64,000 nt of DNA from Spartinivicinus marinus (GCF_026309355.1 NZ_JAPJZK010000001.1:1054001-1118000); one strand, 5' to 3'; counted from the stretch's first letter, positions 1 through 11,619 are shown. Notes: generated by a model from the letters alone, not told the origin. Numbers and translations: made by a program.

Positions 1-513
1 TGCTGCATCCTTCGTTGCCTGTCGCTGAGCTTCATCAAAATAGGCTGGCACAGTAATCACTGCCCCAGTCAGCTCACCTTCTAGAGTCTGCTCAGCACGT
101 GTTGCCAAAGACTGCAAAATATCAGCTGAAACCTGAACTGGGCTTTTGTCACCTGCGGCAGTTTGAATCAGCGGCATCCCCTCATCACCTTTGAAGTGGT
201 AAGGCAACACATCACCCAGTGACTTCACATCACTGACGCCTCTTCCCATTAGCCGCTTAACAGATTGAACAGTATTGAATGGATCGATCGTAGCCTGGTC
301 TTTTGCCAACTGACCAACCAGAAATTGGTCCTGACCATAATAAACCACTGAAGGTAGTACAACCTGCCCCTGCTGATCAGCTAGGGTTTCAGGACTGCCA
401 CTTTTTACTGTCGCCACTAATGAGTTAGTGGTTCCCAAGTCAATCCCCACTGCCAACTTTCGTTGATGAGGTGCTGGGCTTTCACCGGGTTCTGATATTT
501 GCAACAAAGCCAT
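1..513 (-). CDS. hscA: Fe-S cluster chaperone HscA (Hsp70 family), 3' part cut off by window edge
   Basis: The reading frame starts at ATG 513 and runs off base 1, giving 171 of the roughly 620 residues usual for HscA. The Hsp70 phosphate-1 motif DLGTTNS is at residues 25-31, after a short N-terminal extension typical of HscA rather than DnaK. HscA uses ATP to drive transfer of the Fe-S cluster from IscU to acceptors, together with the J-protein HscB. It follows hscB on the same strand after 134 bases in which I see no promoter or terminator, so it is the last visible gene of the isc operon. fdx would be expected left of the window. Confidence 0.95.
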   Translation of the reverse strand, partial: MALLQISEPGESPAPHQRKLAVGIDLGTTNSLVATVKSGSPETLADQQGQVVLPSVVYYGQDQFLVGQLAKDQATIDPFNTVQSVKRLMGRGVSDVKSLGDVLPYHFKGDEGMPLIQTAAGDKSPVQVSADILQSLATRAEQTLEGELTGAVITVPAYFDEAQRQATKDAA

Positions 514-647
514 GATAAATCTGTATGTCGTCTTAGCACTATTTCTTTAGTTTGCCAGCTTCGAGTAACTAGCCAGCCACATTACAAGTTGCTTGATGAC
601 TGTAAATCTAAGGAAGTCAAAAGCTCATCAACAACTTAATTAAGCAT

Positions 648-1199
648 TCAACTGTCAAGTTCTGCTTCCAGAAGCTCAGCTTCTACCAGTAGCTTATCAA
701 TAAACAGCATCTGTTTTACTATGGTTTCAGCTTGTTTAAGGGATTGTGGCGACTGTTCCTGCCAAGTTTTTACAAAACGCTGCTGGAGCTGGGTGGATTT
801 TGCCTCAACGGCTGCCATTAAGTCAGCTATTGCTTCATCGGGATTACTTGCACCTTTCACTTCTTCCAGCTGCTCCCGCCATTCCATCTGCTCCATTAAA
901 AAGCCTGGATCCATGACAGTATTATTTTCAATATTTAGCTCAATACCTTTTAGCGACAATAGGTAGATCGCTCTTTGGGTGGCACTTTTCAACGTGTTGT
1001 AAGCTTCATTAACATGAGCTGTATATTGAACAGCAAGCCGCTGCTCTCGATCTGAAGCTCCCACAAACCGGTCTGGATGAGTCACTTTTTGGAGCTGTCG
1101 GTAGCGGCTGGCTAAATCGGCAAGATCAAGGTCAAATTGAACAGGAAGGTCAAATAGCTCAAAAAAGCTGGCAGTTAAATCTAAAGCGTTGATCGTCAT
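648..1199 (-). CDS. hscB: Fe-S cluster co-chaperone HscB (J-domain protein)
   Basis: The 183-residue protein has an N-terminal J domain with the HPD tripeptide at residues 41-43 and a C-terminal helical domain, the layout and length of HscB. It brings IscU to HscA and stimulates HscA ATPase during cluster transfer in the cytoplasm. The gene lies 21 bases after iscA on the same strand, in the usual position in the isc operon. Several overlapping antisense frames here are shadows. Confidence 0.96.
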   Translation of the reverse strand: MTINALDLTASFFELFDLPVQFDLDLADLASRYRQLQKVTHPDRFVGASDREQRLAVQYTAHVNEAYNTLKSATQRAIYLLSLKGIELNIENNTVMDPGFLMEQMEWREQLEEVKGASNPDEAIADLMAAVEAKSTQLQQRFVKTWQEQSPQSLKQAETIVKQMLFIDKLLVEAELLEAELDS

Positions 1200-1220
1200 T
1201 GGCTACTTTCAAAAGTCAGA

Positions 1221-1544
1221 TTACACATTAAAGCTTTCGCCGCAGCCACATTCACTGGCGACATTAGGGTTATTAAACTTGAACCCCTCATTCAAGCCTT
1301 CTTTAACAAAGTCGAGCTCGGTACCATCAATATACAGGAGGCTTTTGGGGTCAACGACAACCTTCACCCCTCGACTTTCAAATACCTGATCTTCTGCTGC
1401 CAGCTCATCAACAAACTCAAGTACATAGGCAAGCCCTGAGCAACCGGTGGTTTTAACACCAACCCGGACACCTACACCCTTCTCACGATTACTTAAGTAA
1501 CGGGTCACGTGTTTAGCTGCAGACTCCGTAAGGGTAATTGCCAT
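1221..1544 (-). CDS. iscA: Iron-sulfur cluster assembly protein IscA
   Basis: An A-type carrier of 107 residues with the three conserved cluster-binding cysteines at 35, 99 and 101; the C-terminus reads ECGCGES. A-type carriers pass Fe-S clusters from the IscU scaffold to target enzymes. It sits between iscU and hscB. The 219-base iscU-iscA gap seems wider than usual for this operon, but I see no terminator or independent promoter in it. Confidence 0.97.
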   Translation of the reverse strand: MAITLTESAAKHVTRYLSNREKGVGVRVGVKTTGCSGLAYVLEFVDELAAEDQVFESRGVKVVVDPKSLLYIDGTELDFVKEGLNEGFKFNNPNVASECGCGESFNV

Positions 1545-1763
1545 AATATTAACACCTTTGTCTTGTCACTATGCTGCCTGCCTTTAATAGGCTGAAAACT
1601 CGCAAATTAAAGCTCAATTCAATTATGCCTAAGTACTTTGCATTGCAGATTTTGCATCATAATAGAAGCATCAGCAGCTAGCTTTCACTCTCAGTAAAAA
1701 CCAAAACTTTCGCTGGGTACTTCCCTACAAAAGCTCTGGTTTTTAATAACACTAGGTTAAGAC

Positions 1764-2147
1764 TTAACTACTACGCTTGTTGCGATAGTCAGTGACTGCA
1801 GCTTTGATTGCATCTTCTGCCAGCACCGAGCAGTGAATTTTCACTGGAGGTAACTCTAGCTCTTCAGCAATATTGGTGTTTTTAATTTGCTCAGCTTCAT
1901 CAATAGTTCTGCCTTTCATCCACTCAGTTACAAGAGAACTAGAAGCGATTGCTGAACCACAGCCATAGGTTTTAAACTTAGCGTCTTCGATAATACCTTC
2001 GTCATTTACCTTGATTTGCAGGCGCATCACATCACCACACGCAGGAGCACCTACCATTCCAGTCCCGACAGAAGGATCTTCTGCATCCAACTTACCCACA
2101 TTACGCGGGTTTTCATAATGATCTATTACTTTATCACTGTAAGCCAT
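1764..2147 (-). CDS. iscU: Fe-S cluster scaffold protein IscU
   Basis: The 127-residue scaffold carries the three cluster-ligand cysteines at 37, 63 and 106 and the LPPVK motif (99-103) that HscA recognises. Asp39, important for cluster release, is also present. New 2Fe-2S and 4Fe-4S clusters are built on this protein with sulfur from IscS. It is 33 bases downstream of iscS in the iscRSUA-hscBA operon, with a purine-rich ribosome site (GAGGAG) just before the ATG. Confidence 0.98.
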   Translation of the reverse strand: MAYSDKVIDHYENPRNVGKLDAEDPSVGTGMVGAPACGDVMRLQIKVNDEGIIEDAKFKTYGCGSAIASSSLVTEWMKGRTIDEAEQIKNTNIAEELELPPVKIHCSVLAEDAIKAAVTDYRNKRSS

Positions 2148-2180
2148 TTTGAACTCCTCACCCTTGATATTCGACTGCTA

Positions 2181-3389
2181 TTAATGCGCAACCCACTCAA
2201 CTTTTGAAATATCTACGCCGTCTTTATACATGTCCCATAGAGGCGAAAGCTCTCTTAACTTAGACACCGCCTTACGCACTTCCTTCGCGGCATAGTCAAC
2301 TTCTTCTTCAGTTGTAAAACGTCCAAGTGTGAAGCGAAGTGAGCTATGAGCCAGCTCATCATTAATACCCAGAGCCCTTAACACATAAGAAGGTTCTAGG
2401 CTGGCTGAAGTACAGGCTGAGCCTGAGGAAACAGCTAAATCTTTCAGCGACATGATGAGTGACTCTCCTTCAACAAAGTTGAAGCTAACATTCAAGTTTC
2501 CAGGTAAGCGTTGGGTATAGTTGCCATTAACATAGACTTCTTCCATATCTTTAAAGTGATCCCAGAAGCGATTGCGTAACGCTAATAAACGTTCCTGCTC
2601 AGCCGCCAATTCTTCTTTTGCAATATGGAAAGCTTCGCCCATCCCAACAATTTGGTGAGTTGCCAGCGTACCTGAGCGCATTCCACGTTCATGACCACCA
2701 CCGTGGATTTGAGCTTCTATTCTTACCCGAGGTTTACGCCGAACAAACAAGGCTCCAATGCCCTTAGGGCCATAAACTTTATGAGCAGAGAACGACATTA
2801 GATCTACTTTCAGAGTGGTCAGGTCAATATCAATTTTCCCTGCACTTTGCGCAGCATCGACATGAAAAATAATTTTTTTCTCGCGAGTAATTTCACCAAT
2901 CGCAGCAATATCAGTGATCACACCAATCTCATTATTAGCATGCATTAAGGACACTAAAATAGTGTCTTCACGAATGGCATCTGCAACGACTTGTGGGGCA
3001 ATAATTCCTTCGGGATTAGGCTCCAGATAAGTGACTTCAAAGCCTTCACGCTCCAGTTGACGGCAAGTATCAAGCACTGCTTTGTGCTCAATTTTAGAAG
3101 TGATGATGTGCTTACCTTTTTTCTGATAAAAACGGGCAGCACCTTTAATAGCTAAGTTATCAGACTCAGTAGCACCAGAGGTCCAAACAATTTCACGCGG
3201 ATCACAGTTTACCAAGTCCGCCACCTGACGCCTGGCATTCTCAACTCCTTCCTCTGCTTTCCAGCCAAAGGCATGAGACCTTGAGGCAGGATTGCCGAAA
3301 TGTGTCGTTAGATATTCCGACATCTTTTCAGCCACTCTTGGGTCAACCGGAGTGGTAGAAGAATAGTCCAGGTATATCGGTAGTTTCAT
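2181..3389 (-). CDS. iscS: Cysteine desulfurase IscS
   Basis: A PLP enzyme of 402 residues, near the usual 404. The Schiff-base lysine is K204 in [10 protein letters not shown] and the catalytic loop cysteine is C326 in [10 protein letters not shown]. It converts cysteine to alanine and holds the sulfur as a persulfide for IscU and for tRNA thiolation. It follows iscR by about 107 bases and precedes iscU by 33, so it is probably co-transcribed from the IscR-controlled promoter. Confidence 0.98.
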   Translation of the reverse strand: MKLPIYLDYSSTTPVDPRVAEKMSEYLTTHFGNPASRSHAFGWKAEEGVENARRQVADLVNCDPREIVWTSGATESDNLAIKGAARFYQKKGKHIITSKIEHKAVLDTCRQLEREGFEVTYLEPNPEGIIAPQVVADAIREDTILVSLMHANNEIGVITDIAAIGEITREKKIIFHVDAAQSAGKIDIDLTTLKVDLMSFSAHKVYGPKGIGALFVRRKPRVRIEAQIHGGGHERGMRSGTLATHQIVGMGEAFHIAKEELAAEQERLLALRNRFWDHFKDMEEVYVNGNYTQRLPGNLNVSFNFVEGESLIMSLKDLAVSSGSACTSASLEPSYVLRALGINDELAHSSLRFTLGRFTTEEEVDYAAKEVRKAVSKLRELSPLWDMYKDGVDISKVEWVAH

Positions 3390-3496
3390 TGATTACTATC
3401 TCCAGCGCTTACTACGCTCCAGGCTTAATCTCAGTTCTATCAAGCAGCTACAGCTGCTCTCATTTTATAAACGGTTCTAGCTAGCAGCGAGTCAGG

Positions 3497-3994
3497 TCAC
3501 AAGGTTGAGGCATCAATTCGCTCTACTAACTTTTGCTCACTTTGCTTCTGGTTATTGACTCGCTCTTCTTGGCGAGTTGCAACATCACGTACTTCTCGCT
3601 GGGCCACTAAATCAGCCAAGCTAATTCCACTTAAAAATGTATGTATTTGCTTACTTAAATCACACCACAAATGATGGGTTAAACAGGTATCACCTTGTTG
3701 ACAGCCGGTTTTGCCATGACATCGGGTCGCATCCACCGACTCATTAACTGCATCAATGACTTGTGCTACATGAATTGCCTGGGAGGAGCGACTCAACCGA
3801 TAGCCTCCACCAGGACCTCGAATACTAGTAACTAACTCATTACGTCTCAACTTAGCAAACAGCTGCTCCAGGTAAGACAATGAAATTCCTTGACGTTCTG
3901 ATATATCTGCAAGCGCAACTGGCCCTTTATCAGCATGTAGGGCAAGGTCTAACATTGCTGTAACTGCATAACGGCCTTTGGTAGTTAAGCGCAT
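3497..3994 (-). CDS. iscR: Fe-S-sensing transcription regulator IscR (Rrf2 family)
   Basis: The 165-residue protein has an N-terminal winged helix (residues 1-65, ending [10 protein letters not shown]) and the IscR cluster-binding set C92, C98, C104 and H107. With a 2Fe-2S cluster, IscR represses its own operon; the apo form controls other targets. It is the first gene of the isc operon, downstream of a promoter carrying a near-consensus type 1 IscR site. The C-terminal tail after about residue 135 is charged and rich in Gln and Glu, as in other IscR proteins. Confidence 0.97.
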   Translation of the reverse strand: MRLTTKGRYAVTAMLDLALHADKGPVALADISERQGISLSYLEQLFAKLRRNELVTSIRGPGGGYRLSRSSQAIHVAQVIDAVNESVDATRCHGKTGCQQGDTCLTHHLWCDLSKQIHTFLSGISLADLVAQREVRDVATRQEERVNNQKQSEQKLVERIDASTL

Positions 3995-4139
3995 GTCGAT
4001 TACTCTGTGTGTCGATTGCTGTTATCGCTTACAATTTTGAGAAGCTATGGTATATAATCGCGGTTCTCTTGAGCTTTAAGAATTTTAAAACTTTTCTTCA
4101 GTTAAACTTCAAAAAGTTATTAGCAAACTCTAGTTAAAG

Positions 4140-4197
4140 ATTATGCTAAAACCAACCAAATTGATCAAGTATTTATCCTAGTATTTTAGTCAAGTAT
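4140..4197 (-). promoter_or_regulatory. isc operon promoter with type 1 IscR binding site
   Basis: On the minus strand, TTGATC (4163-4168) and CATAAT (4140-4145) are spaced 17 bases and form a good sigma-70 promoter about 140 bases before iscR. Directly upstream, 4173-4197 fits the 25-base type 1 IscR motif at 21 positions by my alignment; its left half reads ATACTTGACT. That placement next to the -35 suits autorepression by holo-IscR. The rest of the 372-base gap (3995-4366) between cysE and iscR holds nothing else I can name. Confidence 0.7.
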
Positions 4198-4366
4198 TTT
4201 TAACTCTAAAAAACTTACCTAATAGAACAAGCAGGTCAGTAGTTTTAATGGGTGACAGCCAGACCAGGAACCATAGCGTGAAAGTGCCACTAGCCACTAC
4301 ACTAAAAGTACTATGCATATTACTTAAACTGGCTATATATAAAGCATTTATAGCTAAATAGACAGG

Positions 4367-5248
4367 CTATATAATATTGTCTTTTTCTTTATCAGACTCA
4401 CTTGACTCTAATGAAGAGTTTTGTGCGACTACAACAGTCTCGACTGGTTTTTCATTTGAATCCTCTGTAGTCACAGAGCTTGCACTACCATTCTCTTTCA
4501 CCGAAGCAAAGTCTTCATCGTTTAGTTCAGGCAAGGCTTTATCACAGTAATTAATACCCAAGTCTTTCAACCCTTTGCACATAACATCAATTTTGGTATC
4601 CACTGCATGTAGGTGTCCTAACAAGCTTGTGACTGCCTTAGCCACAGGATCGGGCATATTCTGCGTCACACCATAAGCGTCAAAGCCTATTTTTTCAGCC
4701 ATTGCCTGATGTCGAGGGTCAACTCCATTGGCAGACGATTTTTGAATGATACGACCAGGAATACCGACCACAGTAGCACCAGCAGGGACTGGTTTGGTCA
4801 CTACCGCATTTGAGCCCACCTTGGCATTTTCTCCTACGGTAAATGGGCCTAGAACTTTTGCACCCGCACCAACTACAACCCCATTTTCTAAAGTGGGGTG
4901 ACGCTTTCCTTTATTCCAGCTAGTTCCTCCCAGAGTAACTCCTTGATAGAGTGTCACATCATCACCAATTTCCGTGGTTTCACCAATAACTACTCCCATA
5001 CCATGATCAATAAAAAATCGTCGCCCAATTTTTGCACCCGGATGAATTTCAATACCGGTTAGTAGCCTGGCAATAGATGAAATAAACCGAGCTAACCATT
5101 TAAGCCCTTTAGTCCAAAGTATGTGGCTCAAGCGATGAAATAATAAAGCATGTACCCCTGGATAACTGGTTAATACCTCAAGGGTATTACGAGCCGCAGG
5201 ATCACGATCAAAAACACTAGCTATATCTTCTCGAAGGCGCTCAAACAT
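4367..5248 (-). CDS. cysE: Serine O-acetyltransferase CysE
   Basis: Makes O-acetylserine from serine and acetyl-CoA, the first committed step of cysteine synthesis. The 293-residue protein has the compact N-terminal helical domain followed by a left-handed beta-helix of hexapeptide repeats (about residues 65-170, including HPGAKIG, GVTLGG and VVVGAGAKV), the short NifP/EpsC-like form. The C-terminal tail beyond about residue 240 is Ser/Glu/Asp rich and probably disordered, longer than usual. It starts 6 bases after trmJ, so the two are likely one transcript. Its place next to iscR links sulfur supply to Fe-S assembly. Confidence 0.95.
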   Translation of the reverse strand: MFERLREDIASVFDRDPAARNTLEVLTSYPGVHALLFHRLSHILWTKGLKWLARFISSIARLLTGIEIHPGAKIGRRFFIDHGMGVVIGETTEIGDDVTLYQGVTLGGTSWNKGKRHPTLENGVVVGAGAKVLGPFTVGENAKVGSNAVVTKPVPAGATVVGIPGRIIQKSSANGVDPRHQAMAEKIGFDAYGVTQNMPDPVAKAVTSLLGHLHAVDTKIDVMCKGLKDLGINYCDKALPELNDEDFASVKENGSASSVTTEDSNEKPVETVVVAQNSSLESSESDKEKDNII

Positions 5249-5254
5249 GGGGAG

Positions 5255-6034
5255 TTAACCTGTGGGTTGAGTCTTGCTAAGTTGTTTGATTATCCGCTGA
5301 GTATCAGACAGTACACCACGTAACATATTTACTTCTTTACTATCCAACATGGCACGTTGAAATAAGCGACGAAACCTTGTCATCACCACACCCGGATTAG
5401 AGGGGTCAAGAAATTCAATTTGAGTCAGCAGCTCCTCAAAGTGAGCTAAAAACCTTTCTACTTCTTCATGTGACGCATCAGGAAAAGCACAGTCCTGACT
5501 AACAGAGCTTGATAGCTTTTCTGGCTGCTGTTGCTCCAGGTGACTCATTCGCAGCTCGTAAGCAATAACCTGAACTGCTGCACCGAGGTTTAGAGAGCTA
5601 TAACCTTCACAGGCAGGAATATTAACATGGTAATTACACAGAGCTAGCTCATCATTGGTTAAGCCACGATCCTCTCTACCAAAAACAACAGCCACTTTTT
5701 TATTGCTACGACTTGCCTGCCCTGCTAGCTCCGCACATTCTCTTGGGTTTATCAGCGGCCAGGGGATCTTACGCTCACGAGCACTGGTACCAATCACTAG
5801 CTGGCAATCAGCTACAGCCTCTTGAAGAGTGCTCACCACACACGCCTGATTTAGCAAGTCTTCTGCTCCAGCAGAGCGACTAGTCGCATAAGGGTGGGGA
5901 AACTGATCAGGCTCAACTAACCGTAAGTCACTAAGCCCCATGGTTTTCATCGCCCTGGCAACTGCACCAATATTACCAGGGTGAGAGGTGTTCACTAACA
6001 CCACTCTAATATTGTCCAACACAAGCCGTACCAC
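5255..6034 (-). CDS. trmJ: tRNA (cytidine/uridine-2'-O-)-methyltransferase TrmJ
   Basis: A SPOUT-class methyltransferase of 259 residues. The N-terminal NTSHPGNIGAVARAMK and the knot segments VVFGREDRGLTNDEL and YSSLNLGAAVQV match TrmJ, which methylates the ribose at position 32 of the anticodon loop using SAM. A C-terminal helical extension (about residues 165-259) is also usual. It is divergent from suhB and leads the trmJ-cysE pair, the arrangement I recall from Pseudomonas. Confidence 0.95.
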   Translation of the reverse strand: MVRLVLDNIRVVLVNTSHPGNIGAVARAMKTMGLSDLRLVEPDQFPHPYATSRSAGAEDLLNQACVVSTLQEAVADCQLVIGTSARERKIPWPLINPRECAELAGQASRSNKKVAVVFGREDRGLTNDELALCNYHVNIPACEGYSSLNLGAAVQVIAYELRMSHLEQQQPEKLSSSVSQDCAFPDASHEEVERFLAHFEELLTQIEFLDPSNPGVVMTRFRRLFQRAMLDSKEVNMLRGVLSDTQRIIKQLSKTQPTG

Positions 6035-6218
6035 CCAACTGTCTTCAATAAAATCAAGTTGCAGATTTTAACAGAGTTCGGATTCATAAGGTAACTGACT
6101 GTAAACACATGCAGATAAATCAGCTATGTATAAATACCAACACACTAAAGTTAACAGCCATGATTTATTATTTGATATAATTAATTTTTGTTCTTTTACA
6201 TGCCAAAGTGATTTTCCT

Positions 6219-7031
6219 ATGCAACCAATGCTTAATATAGCCTTGAGGGCTGCTCGTAATGCCGGTGACGTGATAGAGCGTGCTGTTGAGCAGTTAGATG
6301 TACTCACTGTTAACAAAAAAGGCGACCGCGATTTTGTTACTGAAGTTGACCAGGCAGCAGAGAAAGTAATTCTGCGTACGTTAAAAAAAGCTTACCCTAA
6401 TCATGGTTTCTATGGAGAAGAAACAGGCCATCACCCAGGCCATGGTGAAGGACAGGACTACCTGTGGATTATTGATCCATTAGATGGCACCACCAACTTT
6501 ATTCATGGCATTCCTCACTTTGCAGTTTCAATTGCCTGCCAGTATAAAGGGCGTATTGAGCACGCCATTGTTTTAGACCCTATCCGTAAAGAAGAATTTT
6601 CAGCAAGCCGTGGCCGAGGTGCTCAATTAAATGGTAAGCGCATTCGGGTCAGTAAAAACAAACCGCTAAATGAGTCATTGCTTGCAACAGGCTTCCCTTT
6701 CCGCCCCGATCAAATGGATAAAATTGATGATTACCTTGGCATATTTAAGTCTCTAGTCGAGCAAACTGCTGGTATACGCCGAGCAGGTTCCGCAGCCCTG
6801 GATTTAGCTTATGTTGCGGCTGGTCGTTACGACGCTTACTGGGAGTTCGGATTAAACCAGTGGGATATCGCTGCAGGTGTACTACTTATTCAGGAAGCAG
6901 GTGGATTGGTTGGCGACTTTAAAGGAGGTCATGAGTTTATGGATAATGGGCAAATCGTAGGCGGCAACCCAAAGTGTTTTAAATCTGTGCTACAACAAAT
7001 CCAGCCTCACTTTTCCAAAGGCTCTAAATAA
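6219..7031 (+). CDS. suhB: Inositol-1-monophosphatase / NusA-associated factor SuhB
   Basis: I choose the ATG at 6219, giving 270 residues that begin MQPMLNIALRAAR, because family members start there; an upstream in-frame ATG at 6126 would add 31 unrelated residues. The metal-binding motif DPLDGTTNF and the C-terminal WDIAAG motif of the inositol phosphatase family are present. SuhB hydrolyses inositol monophosphates and in E. coli also joins the rRNA antitermination complex with NusA and boxA RNA, relevant to the boxA at 54,682. It is convergent with secF across a terminator. Confidence 0.93.
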   Translation: MQPMLNIALRAARNAGDVIERAVEQLDVLTVNKKGDRDFVTEVDQAAEKVILRTLKKAYPNHGFYGEETGHHPGHGEGQDYLWIIDPLDGTTNFIHGIPHFAVSIACQYKGRIEHAIVLDPIRKEEFSASRGRGAQLNGKRIRVSKNKPLNESLLATGFPFRPDQMDKIDDYLGIFKSLVEQTAGIRRAGSAALDLAYVAAGRYDAYWEFGLNQWDIAAGVLLIQEAGGLVGDFKGGHEFMDNGQIVGGNPKCFKSVLQQIQPHFSKGSK

Positions 7032-7052
7032 CCATATCGTTATTAACACTCC

Positions 7053-7085
7053 AAAAAAAGGTGGCCAACCTAGCCACCTTTTTTC
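7053..7085. terminator. Bidirectional terminator between suhB and secF
   Basis: A hairpin with arms AAGGTGGC and GCCACCTT, flanked by an A run on the left and a T run on the right, lies between the convergent suhB and secF and can serve both strands. Confidence 0.9.
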
Positions 7086-7110
7086 TTTAAAAATCATTCA
7101 AGAATTGATT

Positions 7111-8031
7111 TTAGGGAAGCTCGTCAACCGCTTCTTGCTCTACTTCTGGAGGCATTAAGTCATCACGACTGATTTTCATCACCAACAAAATATTAGCTGC
7201 CACATAAATAGAAGAGTAAGTACCTACACCAACACCAATCATTAACGCTAACGCAAAGTTATGGATAAGTTCTCCACCATAAATAAACAGAGCTACTAAC
7301 ACTAACAAGGTAGTCAGCGACGTAACCAAGGTTCGACCTAACGTTTGAGTGAGCGATGAATTGATTACTTCAATTGGCGTTGCTTTTCTTAGTTTTCTAA
7401 AGTTTTCACGAATTCGGTCAGCCACAACAATCGTGTCGTTTAATGAGTAACCAATAACCGCTAGCAATGCAGCCAACACGGTCAGATCAAAACTTAAATT
7501 AAAGACAGAAAAAACACCAAGCGTAATGATTACATCATGGGCCAGTGCTAATACAGCACCCAAGGCAAACTTAAACTGGAAGCGAGCTGCTATATATAGC
7601 ATCACCACACCCAGCGCAAGTAGCATACCCAGACCACCATCTTCTCGCAGCTCTTCACCTACTTGAGGGCCAACAAACTCAGAGCGCCTTAGCTCAATTT
7701 CCCCCTCATAGGATGACTTCAAAATTGCAGCCACATCATTGCCTAGTGAAGGCTTATCACCAGCAATCCGTACCAGCACATCTTTGTCAGAGCCAAAGTC
7801 CTGAACAACCGCATCAGGGTAGCCAGCAGCCTGTAATTCTTTACGAATATTCTCTAAATTAGCCGTTTTATCATAACCAAGCTCAATCAGAGTCCCTCCT
7901 GTAAAATCCAACCCGAACTGCAACTGGTTAGAAAACAGAGAAATAATCGAACCCAACACGAGCGCTATAGAGAGCGCGGCAGCTATCACCCGCGCCCCCA
8001 TAAAATTTAACACTTTTTCGTTGTCATTCAT
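7111..8031 (-). CDS. secF: Protein translocase accessory subunit SecF
   Basis: A 306-residue inner-membrane protein with six predicted membrane segments and one periplasmic loop after the first, starting near the FGLDFTGGTLIEL motif typical of SecF. With SecD it uses the proton gradient to complete export of proteins that crossed SecYEG. It follows secD by 31 bases. The 3' end faces the shared terminator with suhB. Confidence 0.96.
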   Translation of the reverse strand: MNDNEKVLNFMGARVIAAALSIALVLGSIISLFSNQLQFGLDFTGGTLIELGYDKTANLENIRKELQAAGYPDAVVQDFGSDKDVLVRIAGDKPSLGNDVAAILKSSYEGEIELRRSEFVGPQVGEELREDGGLGMLLALGVVMLYIAARFQFKFALGAVLALAHDVIITLGVFSVFNLSFDLTVLAALLAVIGYSLNDTIVVADRIRENFRKLRKATPIEVINSSLTQTLGRTLVTSLTTLLVLVALFIYGGELIHNFALALMIGVGVGTYSSIYVAANILLVMKISRDDLMPPEVEQEAVDELP

Positions 8032-8062
8032 CCTTTTGCCTTTAAATCTGCTAAGTTAGGAA

Positions 8063-9925
8063 CTAAATCCACAATTTTTTCAACTGGCGACCACCGTGGG
8101 TCATATTGACCAATGCACGAGTCACAACGATGGCAGTAAATATTGAAGTCACAATACCAATGGACAATGTGACAGCAAAACCTCTTACTGGACCAGTGCC
8201 TACACCATAAAGAATAATGGCGACTAATAAGGTAGTTATATTGGCATCAAGGATGGTCACAAACGCTCGGTCGTAACCTTCATGAATAGCATGCTGAAGG
8301 GGTAGTCCTCGCTTCATTTCTTCTTTAATTCTAGAGAAAATAAGCACATTGGCATCTACTGCCATCCCTACAGTCAACACTATCCCCGCAATACCAGGTA
8401 AAGTTAAGGTGGCTGATAATATAGACATAAAGGCTATCAGCAAAACTAAGTTAAGCCCCAGAGCCACATTAGCAAACAAGCCAAACACCTTGTAATAAAC
8501 CAGCATGAAAAGCAGCACCAGGACAAAACCGACTACTACTGATTTAAAGCCTAACTCGATGTTTTCTTTACCCAGGCTTGGACCAACCGTACGCTCTTCA
8601 ACAAAATACATAGGAGCAGCAAAAGCACCTGCTCTTAATAGCAGCGCTAGCTCTTTTGATTCGCCAACTGAATCTAATCCAGTAATCCTAAACTGAGTGC
8701 CTAATGCAGACTGAATAGTCGCCAGGCTAATAATTTTGCGCTCTTCTTTAAAGCGGGTTTCTTTAACAACCGTCGCCTTACCGTCAACAACCTTTTCAAC
8801 CTCTTTTGTATAAGGACGCTCTTCAATAAAGATCACTGCCATCTGGCGGCCAACATTGGTACGTGTAGCTTTATTCATAAGCTGACCACCACCACCGCTT
8901 AAGGTAATATTTACCTGAGGGCGGCCATTTTCATCAAAACTAGCACGAGCATCTGCCACTTGATCACCCGTCACTATTATTTTCTTTTCTAGCTTGGCCT
9001 GACCACCTTCTTTACGATTAAGGGTTTCATATTGCCCTGCTTTAGCGTCAAGCTGTGCTGCTAAGCGAAATTCCAGGTTAGCCGTTTTACCAATAATCTT
9101 TTTAGCTTCTGCTGTATCCTGAACACCCGGCAACTCCACCACTATACGATTACGCCCCTGCCGCTGGACCAGTGGCTCAGAAACTCCCAGCTCATTGACC
9201 CGGTTTCTAAGTGAAGTCAGGTTCTGCTTAATCGCATAGTCTTCGATATCTTTTACTTTTAACTCAGAAAACTGATAGCTAAGCCAGTAGATAGCGCTAT
9301 CTTCGCCTGCATTAATATTCAAGTCAGAGTATTTACCGCGAACCACCTGCATGGCTTTATCACGCTTAGCTTCATTTTTGAAATTTAACACCCAGCGAGC
9401 ACTGGTAGAGCTACTACCTACTTTGTAGCGCAGATCCTGCTTACTCAGCTCAGAGCGAATTTCGTTATGAATGCCTTTTAAGCGAGTAGCAATGGCTTTA
9501 CCCATATCCACTTCCAATAAGAAGTGAACCCCACCACTTAAGTCCAAACCTAACTTCATTGGCCCAGCACCCATTGAGCGAAGCCAGTCAGGCGTAGTCG
9601 CAGCCAGGTTAAGTGCCACTATATAGTCATCACCCAACCAGTCTTTTACCATTGACTTAGCTTTTAATTGGTCTTCAAAGCTATTCAACCGGAGCAAACC
9701 CGCCCCTTTATTAGTTACTTCAAATCCTTTTATCCCAATACCTTGCTTTTCCAAACGCTTTTGAGCTTGTTGCAGCGTCGACTCAGAAACAGCAGTTGCT
9801 GAGCGGTGATGGGAGATTTGAATGGCTGGATCATCTTGATATAAGTTGGGTAATGCATAAATCACCCCTATCGAGACAATAAAAATAACGAGGAAATACT
9901 TCCAAATTGGATACTTATTGAGCAT
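8063..9925 (-). CDS. secD: Protein translocase accessory subunit SecD
   Basis: 620 residues, with one N-terminal membrane helix (about residues 9-27), a large periplasmic P1 region containing the GLDLSGGVHFLLEVD motif, and five C-terminal membrane helices (about 450-600) holding the conserved AVDANVLIF segment. It forms the SecDF complex that pulls exported proteins from SecYEG. It is the middle gene of yajC-secD-secF. Confidence 0.97.
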   Translation of the reverse strand: MLNKYPIWKYFLVIFIVSIGVIYALPNLYQDDPAIQISHHRSATAVSESTLQQAQKRLEKQGIGIKGFEVTNKGAGLLRLNSFEDQLKAKSMVKDWLGDDYIVALNLAATTPDWLRSMGAGPMKLGLDLSGGVHFLLEVDMGKAIATRLKGIHNEIRSELSKQDLRYKVGSSSTSARWVLNFKNEAKRDKAMQVVRGKYSDLNINAGEDSAIYWLSYQFSELKVKDIEDYAIKQNLTSLRNRVNELGVSEPLVQRQGRNRIVVELPGVQDTAEAKKIIGKTANLEFRLAAQLDAKAGQYETLNRKEGGQAKLEKKIIVTGDQVADARASFDENGRPQVNITLSGGGGQLMNKATRTNVGRQMAVIFIEERPYTKEVEKVVDGKATVVKETRFKEERKIISLATIQSALGTQFRITGLDSVGESKELALLLRAGAFAAPMYFVEERTVGPSLGKENIELGFKSVVVGFVLVLLFMLVYYKVFGLFANVALGLNLVLLIAFMSILSATLTLPGIAGIVLTVGMAVDANVLIFSRIKEEMKRGLPLQHAIHEGYDRAFVTILDANITTLLVAIILYGVGTGPVRGFAVTLSIGIVTSIFTAIVVTRALVNMTHGGRQLKKLWI

Positions 9926-10079
9926 GGTTCTGCCCTATATTCCTTCTTGTTCAACAGAACCCGGCAAGCCTAAGCCTGCCTGACGGGTCGGTAGTTGGCG
10001 GGTTAATCTAATAAAGGCTGCTAAAAAAGCGCTACTTAGCCAAGCCTTGAATGATGATTAGGATACTTCGCCTGAATAA

Positions 10080-10409
10080 TTAGATTGCTTTGATAGTACC
10101 TTTCGGTAATACAGCAGATATGGCCTGCTTCTGAAAATTCAACTCCACATTGTTAGAAACCTGTAATGTGACAAATTGTTCAGATACCTTTGTGACCTTG
10201 CCAACAATCCCTCCGTTAGTCACTACCTCATCGCCTTTATTCAGGTTTTCAACCAGCTGCTGGTGCTCTTTCATACGCTTTTTTTGTGGGCGAATTAGCA
10301 GGAAATAAAATACTGCCACCATTAGCACCAGCATACCAATTTGAATCATTCCACCACCTTGCGCTGCAGCAGCGGGGGCAGCAAAAGCTTCATTAATAAA
10401 AAAACTCAT
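10080..10409 (-). CDS. yajC: Sec translocon accessory protein YajC
   Basis: 109 residues with a single membrane helix (about 21-39), followed by the family motif LIRPQKKRMKEH and a small cytoplasmic domain (GDEVVTNGGIVGKV). YajC associates with SecDF. It is 153 bases upstream of secD and 44 bases downstream of tgt on the same strand, the common tgt-yajC-secD-secF order. Confidence 0.96.
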   Translation of the reverse strand: MSFFINEAFAAPAAAAQGGGMIQIGMLVLMVAVFYFLLIRPQKKRMKEHQQLVENLNKGDEVVTNGGIVGKVTKVSEQFVTLQVSNNVELNFQKQAISAVLPKGTIKAI

Positions 10410-10453
10410 GGTTGTATTACTCCGTCGTTAATATAAATCAGTATTGGTATTCA

Positions 10454-11605
<1,152 letters not shown>

Positions 11606-11619
11606 TTACAAAAAGTCTA

